Shown in pieces: positions 5,341-9,330 of a stretch of DNA of 9,330 bases (its first letter is position 1; every line of letters begins with the position of its first letter). The notes under the pieces are model-generated. The model had not been told where the DNA came from, ran no database searches, and was given only the letters and a program-made list of their open reading frames with translations. This DNA comes from Candidatus Manganitrophaceae bacterium (GTDB taxonomy: Bacteria; Nitrospirota; Nitrospiria; SBBL01; Manganitrophaceae). Where the stretch lies: assembly GCA_004297235.1 (NCBI GenBank), contig SCUR01000131.1, forward strand, positions 1 through 9,330, given 5' to 3'. The translations under genes and the position numbers were made by a program.

Positions 5341-8300
5341 CTACCGTGACGTTTTCATTCGATCCGTCCGGCTTGGGTTGAAACCCCAGGAGGAATCCGA
5401 CAGCCAGCGGGTCAGCTCTTGCACGGGAAGCGGCCGGCTGATGAAGTAGCCCTGGGCGGCATCACACCCCATCTCCGTCAGCCGCTCTAAAATCTCCTCC
5501 GTTTCAACCCCTTCCGCCACAACTTTTAAACCCAAGTTATGCGCCAGCTCGATGGTGGAGTGGACGATCTTCATGTCCCCTTCGTTCTGGACCATGTGCA
5601 TCACAAACGATTTGTCTATTTTGATTTGGTCCACCGGCAGTTTTTGCAGATAACCGAGGGAGGAGTAGCCGACGCCGAAGTCGTCGATCGAGAATCGGAT
5701 CCCGATCGCATGAAGCTTGTCGAGCGTCTTCTGCGCGCGGGCCGGATCGGTCATGACGGCGCTTTCGGTGATCTCGAACTGGATCGACTCCGGCGGGACC
5801 TCACTGGCGGAGAGCAACCCCGTGAGCGTCTCGGGAAGGGTCGGGTCGAGCAGGTTCCGCGCCGAGAGATTGACCGATACGACGATCTGGAGTCCGGCCC
5901 GCCGCCAGGCGCCGCACTGCCGTATCGCCGTCTTCAGAACCCAGTGGGTGAAGGGATGAATCAGGCCGGTCCGCTCCGCAGATCCGATGAACAGCTCCGG
6001 CGGGACCATTCCCCGCTGCGGGTGTCTCCACCGCGCCAGCGCTTCCACCTCGAATACCCTCCGGCGCTTTAGGTTCACCTTCGGTTGATAATGAAGCATC
6101 AGCTGGTTTTCGTCGATCGCCTGGCGGAGTTCCCCCATCAGGGCCAGCCGCCGCGGGCTGTGCCGGTCGAGCTCCGGAAGATAGAAGGTCGGGCCGCTGC
6201 CGCTCGATTTGGCCGCGTGCATCGCCACATCGGCCCGCTGCAGCAGGCTGTCCGGATTGTTTCCATGCTCCGGATACAATGCAATCCCGATGCTCGCCTC
6301 TATCACGATCGGCAGTCCCTCGATGACGAAGGGAGGCTGCAGCGCCCTTTGAATCTTTTGGATCACGATCTCGATATCTTCCTTCCGGGACAGCCTCGGG
6401 AGCAGAACGGCAAACTCATCTCCGGAAAGACGGGAAACGAGATCGGGGCCGAACAGCACGTTCTTCAGCCGAATCCCCACTTCTTTGAGCAGCCGGTCTC
6501 CATGCCGGTGCCCTAAGGTGTCATTGATCTCTTTGAAGTGGTCCAGATCGAGGAGGATCAGCGCCATCGGGCGCCCGGCATCGTTGTCGCTCCGAATCGC
6601 CTTCAGTAAGTGCTCGGTCAGGTTGTTACGATTGGGAAGCTCGGTCAGTAAGTCGTAGAAAGCCATCCGCTCGACCATCCGCTCCGTCCGTTTGCGCTCG
6701 GTGATGTCTTGCACCAGCGCCACGAAATAATCGATCGCCCCGTCGGGGCGGCGAACACACTTCACCGAAATCGTCGTGTCGACCACCTGACCGTCCTTTC
6801 GGATAAACCGTTTGTCCATCGAATAGCCGTCGATCTCCCCGGCCAGGACGCGATTGAACTGGGCGACATCGGCGGCCAGGTCGTCCGGATGGGTCAACTC
6901 CGGCCAGTGTTTTTTCAGCAGCTCGTTTCGTCCGTACCCCAAGATCTCGCAGAACTGGTCGTTGACTTCGAGACACCCTTTGGCGGGGGAAGTGATCACC
7001 ATCCCGATCAGCCCCAGCTCGAAGTACCGCCGGAAACGCTCCTCGCTGGTCCGCAGCTCTTCCTCCGCCCGCTTCCGCTCGGTGATGTCTTCGGCGATGC
7101 CGGTTACACGATCCACCTGCCCCAAAGGGTTCTTCACCGGAAAGGCGCGGTCTCGAATCCAACGGATCGACCCGTCCGGCCGAACGATCCGGTATTCTTC
7201 ATCGTAGCGGCCCGACACCTGATTGCTTGTCGCCGACGTGACGACCCGTTCCCGATCCTCCGGATGAATCGCCTCCATCCAGAGGGTGGGGTGTTCAAAA
7301 ACGCTTTCACAGGCGCGGCCCCAAATCTTTTCGTAGCCCGGGCTGACGTAGAGCATCTCCTGCTTATCGGGGTTGGTCATCCAGAAAACCTCGGTGATGT
7401 TTTCGGCCATCTGGCGAAAACGCGCTTCACTTTCACGGAGCTCTTCTTCGGCCCGCTTTCGCTCGGTGATGTCCAAAAACGTCACCACCGAGCCGATTAA
7501 AACGCCGTTCCGATGCACCGGATGCGACCAGTATTCCACGTAAAAAGAGCTTCCGTCGGCGCGCCAAAACAGATCATCCGTAACATGAGCCCCTTGTCCG
7601 GTGAAAAAAGCCTGATATATTTTACATTCCTCCAGGGGGTACGGCATTCCATCCTGTTTTGTATGGTGGGTCAACAGATGCATGTTTTTCCCGAGCAGGT
7701 CCTCGACGCTGGAGTAGCCCAAGAGGCGAAGGCATGCTTGATTGGAAAAGGTGCAGCGCCCTTGAAGATCCACGCCGCAGATCGCCTCCGCCGTGGAATC
7801 GAGCAGGAGCCGGATTCGCTCCTGACTGTTCTGGGACGCCTCCACCGCCAGCTTTCGTTCGGTGATATCTTCCGCGATACCGGCCATGCGGTAGACGACA
7901 CCCTTCGCATCTTTGATTGGAAAAGTGCGGGCCCAGATCCATCGGACCGCGCCGTCCGGCCGGACAATCCGGTATTCCGCCTGGAAATGACTCGGGTTTT
8001 CTTTGAATAGAGAGAGAACACGGGGCCGATCTTCCGTATAGACCCCCTCCAACCAAGAAAAGGAATCGGCGTAGAGACTTTGACAGGAGCGGCCCCAGAT
8101 GCTCTCGTAGGCCGGGCTGATGTAGATCATCGACGACGCATCCGCATTGGCCAGAAAAAAAATTTCATTGATGTTCTCGGCCAGCTGACGGAAGCGCTCC
8201 TCGCTTTGCCGAAGCTGCTCTTGAGCCCGCCTCCCCTCCCGCCGCAGCTCGCATCCCCGCAGCTCTCTTTCGACGGCCGGAAGCAGGCGCTTGGTATTGC

Positions 8301-8622
8301 CTTTCATGATGTAATCATTCGCGCCGGCCTTCATCGCCGCCACGGCGGCGTCCTCGCCGATGGTGCCGGAAACAAAGATAAACGGAATATCCAGCCCCTT
8401 CTCCCTCAACAATTTCAACGCAGCCGCCCCGTTGAAGTGGGGCATTCTGTAATCGCCGAAAACGACGTCCCAGGCCTGCCGTTCCAATGCGGCGGTCATT
8501 GCGTCCGCTGTCTCAACCCGCTCAAACGTCGCCTCATACCCCCCGCGTCGAAGCGTTTCCAACAATAGCTCCGTATCTTCGACCGAATCTTCGATCACCA
8601 GCGCTCGCAGAAGCTTACTCAC
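5341..8622 (-). CDS. Response regulator-type c-di-GMP enzyme: REC, four PAS, GGDEF, EAL (1093 aa)
   Basis: The protein starts with GTG (8622) behind a GGGAG site. Domains in order: REC receiver about 5-122 with acidic Glu10/Asp11, phosphoacceptor Asp57 in the FGDYRMP segment, Ser85 and Lys107; four PAS/PAC units about 141-257, 267-388, 399-517 and 526-643, each ending in a DITERK motif; GGDEF domain about 650-815 with SGDEF at 733-737; EAL domain about 828-1075. The EAL residues Glu860, Asn918, Glu950, Asp980/981, Lys1001, Glu1037 and Gln1057 are all present, so c-di-GMP breakdown looks possible. SGDEF is an accepted variant of the cyclase signature, so synthesis is also possible. The expected inhibitory RxxD site reads FGPD (724-727), lacking the arginine. 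There is no signal peptide or membrane helix, so it should be cytoplasmic. Its GTG overlaps the stop of the upstream kinase remnant, and it ends 50 bases before the cytochrome cluster. Confidence 0.93.
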   Translation of the reverse strand: MSKLLRALVIEDSVEDTELLLETLRRGGYEATFERVETADAMTAALERQAWDVVFGDYRMPHFNGAAALKLLREKGLDIPFIFVSGTIGEDAAVAAMKAGANDYIMKGNTKRLLPAVERELRGCELRREGRRAQEQLRQSEERFRQLAENINEIFFLANADASSMIYISPAYESIWGRSCQSLYADSFSWLEGVYTEDRPRVLSLFKENPSHFQAEYRIVRPDGAVRWIWARTFPIKDAKGVVYRMAGIAEDITERKLAVEASQNSQERIRLLLDSTAEAICGVDLQGRCTFSNQACLRLLGYSSVEDLLGKNMHLLTHHTKQDGMPYPLEECKIYQAFFTGQGAHVTDDLFWRADGSSFYVEYWSHPVHRNGVLIGSVVTFLDITERKRAEEELRESEARFRQMAENITEVFWMTNPDKQEMLYVSPGYEKIWGRACESVFEHPTLWMEAIHPEDRERVVTSATSNQVSGRYDEEYRIVRPDGSIRWIRDRAFPVKNPLGQVDRVTGIAEDITERKRAEEELRTSEERFRRYFELGLIGMVITSPAKGCLEVNDQFCEILGYGRNELLKKHWPELTHPDDLAADVAQFNRVLAGEIDGYSMDKRFIRKDGQVVDTTISVKCVRRPDGAIDYFVALVQDITERKRTERMVERMAFYDLLTELPNRNNLTEHLLKAIRSDNDAGRPMALILLDLDHFKEINDTLGHRHGDRLLKEVGIRLKNVLFGPDLVSRLSGDEFAVLLPRLSRKEDIEIVIQKIQRALQPPFVIEGLPIVIEASIGIALYPEHGNNPDSLLQRADVAMHAAKSSGSGPTFYLPELDRHSPRRLALMGELRQAIDENQLMLHYQPKVNLKRRRVFEVEALARWRHPQRGMVPPELFIGSAERTGLIHPFTHWVLKTAIRQCGAWRRAGLQIVVSVNLSARNLLDPTLPETLTGLLSASEVPPESIQFEITESAVMTDPARAQKTLDKLHAIGIRFSIDDFGVGYSSLGYLQKLPVDQIKIDKSFVMHMVQNEGDMKIVHSTIELAHNLGLKVVAEGVETEEILERLTEMGCDAAQGYFISRPLPVQELTRWLSDSSWGFNPSRTDRMKTSR

Positions 8623-8999
8623 CGATCTTCTCCCATTTTCCGAGCGGCCTTCTTATTCCGATTCGGCCATGAAAAATTGAAGACTGCGCCGCGATCCACC
8701 CGGTCTTCGACCCAGGTTCCCTGATGCCCCTCTGATTTCATCCCTGCCATCGACCGGCCGGACCACTCCGCGCGGGAATATCCAAGCAGCCGTTCGGCCA
8801 GCGCACGGACGTCTTCGGGATCCTTACGGTCGATGATCACAGGAGCGCCCGGCGGCGATTCGATGAGGCTTTTCTCCATCATGGCCTCGGCCGGGAAAGG
8901 ATCATCGCCGTATTTTTCACGAGACCGATGCGGAGACGTGTTCTGTCGTGGTGTCAATGAATTATTCCATCCGGTGATTAAACGAAAGCCGCGATACAC
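8619..8999 (-). pseudogene. Probable remnant of a PAS histidine kinase with its middle deleted
   Basis: The frame is open for 126 residues from a GTG at 8999. An ATG pair at residues 40-41 is an alternative start, and none has a good ribosome site. Residues about 41-88 look like a weakened PAS domain: an IESPPGAPVIIDRKD segment followed by ALAERLLGYSRAEWSGRS. Directly after it, residues about 94-112 (a GTWVEDRVDRGAVFNFSWP segment) match the end of histidine kinase ATPase domains, which usually read IWVES-x-x-G-x-G-A-x-F-x-F-x-LP. The H-box and the N, G1 and G2 boxes between these parts are missing. The stop overlaps the next gene's GTG by four bases, as expected for a kinase followed by its response regulator. 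Inference: an internal deletion removed the kinase core but kept the coupling to the REC gene. It could instead be a small functional protein; the family reading comes from pattern resemblance only. Confidence 0.55.
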
Positions 9000-9330
9000 G
9001 GCAGATTAGAGAAAATATGCTGCGTGATCCGCGAAGGCGCAACACCACGAAAGGAGTGTTTTCTACATAGACGAGGAGAAAATGAAATAAACGATCGGCA
9101 AACCTGCCTTTATTTTCCAAAACGACGCCCCCGTGATGCGCTGCCCTTCGAATGCGAGGGCAGAAACGATGTTTTCAATCTTTGACCGGGACGAAATCGC
9201 GTTATTCGGCCGGTATCCAAGCGAGTTTCCAACGGATCTTTTTGAAATTTGGATGGGGCCGATATGCCGATATATTGATGCCACTCCCGCCGAAATCCCG
9301 CCATCAGGTTTTTCCCGATCCGGAGGGACG
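9000..9330. other. Region without a confident gene
   Basis: No recognisable protein is found on either strand in these 331 bases. The minus-strand frame at 9063-9284 (73 codons) has no ribosome site or recognisable motif. The plus strand has a frame open to the window edge, listed separately. An imperfect inverted repeat with AACAC/GTGTT ends lies at 9041-9060, but its stem is broken by mismatches. The region must contain the promoter for the minus-strand genes if they are transcribed from here, but no clear promoter elements are seen. Confidence 0.5.
9082..9330 (+). pseudogene. Possible gene start on the plus strand with a stop at codon 3, running off the edge
   Basis: GAGGAG at 9073-9078 is followed by ATG at 9082, AAA, then a TAA stop at 9088-9090. 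After this stop the same frame stays open for 80 codons to the end of the window, with candidate restarts at GTG 9133 or ATG 9136. The predicted residues are mixed and acidic (for example a FDRDEIALFGRYPSEFP segment), as in ordinary soluble proteins, but no family is recognised. Either the true start is 9133/9136 without a ribosome site, or an intact gene was broken by a nonsense change, or the frame is a chance opening. Third codon positions are less GC-biased than in the confident genes, which weakens the case. Confidence 0.22.

Noticed and set aside
9041..9060. AACAC/GTGTT inverted repeat as a terminator
   Set aside because: The arms have two internal mismatches and only a short mixed T stretch follows, so it is too weak to call.
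9063..9284. Minus-strand frame of 73 codons upstream of the kinase remnant
   Set aside because: It has no ribosome site, unusual composition compared with the neighbouring genes and no recognisable motif.
1..9330. tRNA, rRNA, CRISPR arrays, insertion sequences
   Set aside because: I saw no cloverleaf, no regularly spaced repeats, no transposase and no terminal inverted repeats on reading both strands.

Overview
The window looks like chromosomal DNA of a Gram-negative, respiring bacterium. It encodes an outer-membrane beta-barrel, several exported c-type cytochromes and a multi-PAS c-di-GMP signalling protein. Nearly all coding capacity lies on the minus strand and uses GC-rich codons. The gene mix (MtrAB-type porin-cytochrome pair, a small c cytochrome, a blue-copper protein, long PAS/GGDEF/EAL sensors) would suit a lithotrophic or metal-cycling lineage such as Nitrospirota. 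That placement is an impression from general resemblance; nothing in the window proves it.

Region by region, in the direction of transcription (right to left): (1) 9000-9330 has no confident gene. It holds only a possible plus-strand reading frame that runs off the window edge and carries an early stop. (2) 8619-8999 looks like the remains of a PAS histidine kinase, with part of a PAS domain joined almost directly to the last strands of a kinase ATPase domain. Its stop codon overlaps the next start by four bases (GTGA). (3) 5341-8622 encodes a 1093-residue REC-PAS-PAS-PAS-PAS-GGDEF-EAL protein. (4) 499-5290 is a compact five-gene electron-transfer cluster: monoheme cytochrome c, decaheme MtrA/DmsE-type cytochrome, 746-residue MtrB/PioB-type outer-membrane barrel, membrane-anchored monoheme cytochrome, and a cupredoxin with rusticyanin-like ligand spacing. 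(5) 284-498 is a gene-free spacer with an imperfect palindrome. (6) 1-283 is the start of another PAS protein, cut by the window edge.

How the genes could work together (inference): the decaheme protein inserted in the barrel would form an electron wire across the outer membrane. The cupredoxin and the small cytochrome c would shuttle electrons in the periplasm, and the membrane-anchored cytochrome would link the periplasm to the inner membrane. The layout recalls PioABC, where a porin-decaheme pair is followed by a small redox carrier, but here the carrier is a copper protein instead of a HiPIP, and a new-looking membrane cytochrome is added. No outer-surface MtrC/OmcA-like cytochrome is present. 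The c-di-GMP enzyme ends 50 bases before the first cytochrome gene with no visible terminator, so signalling and extracellular electron transfer may be co-expressed.
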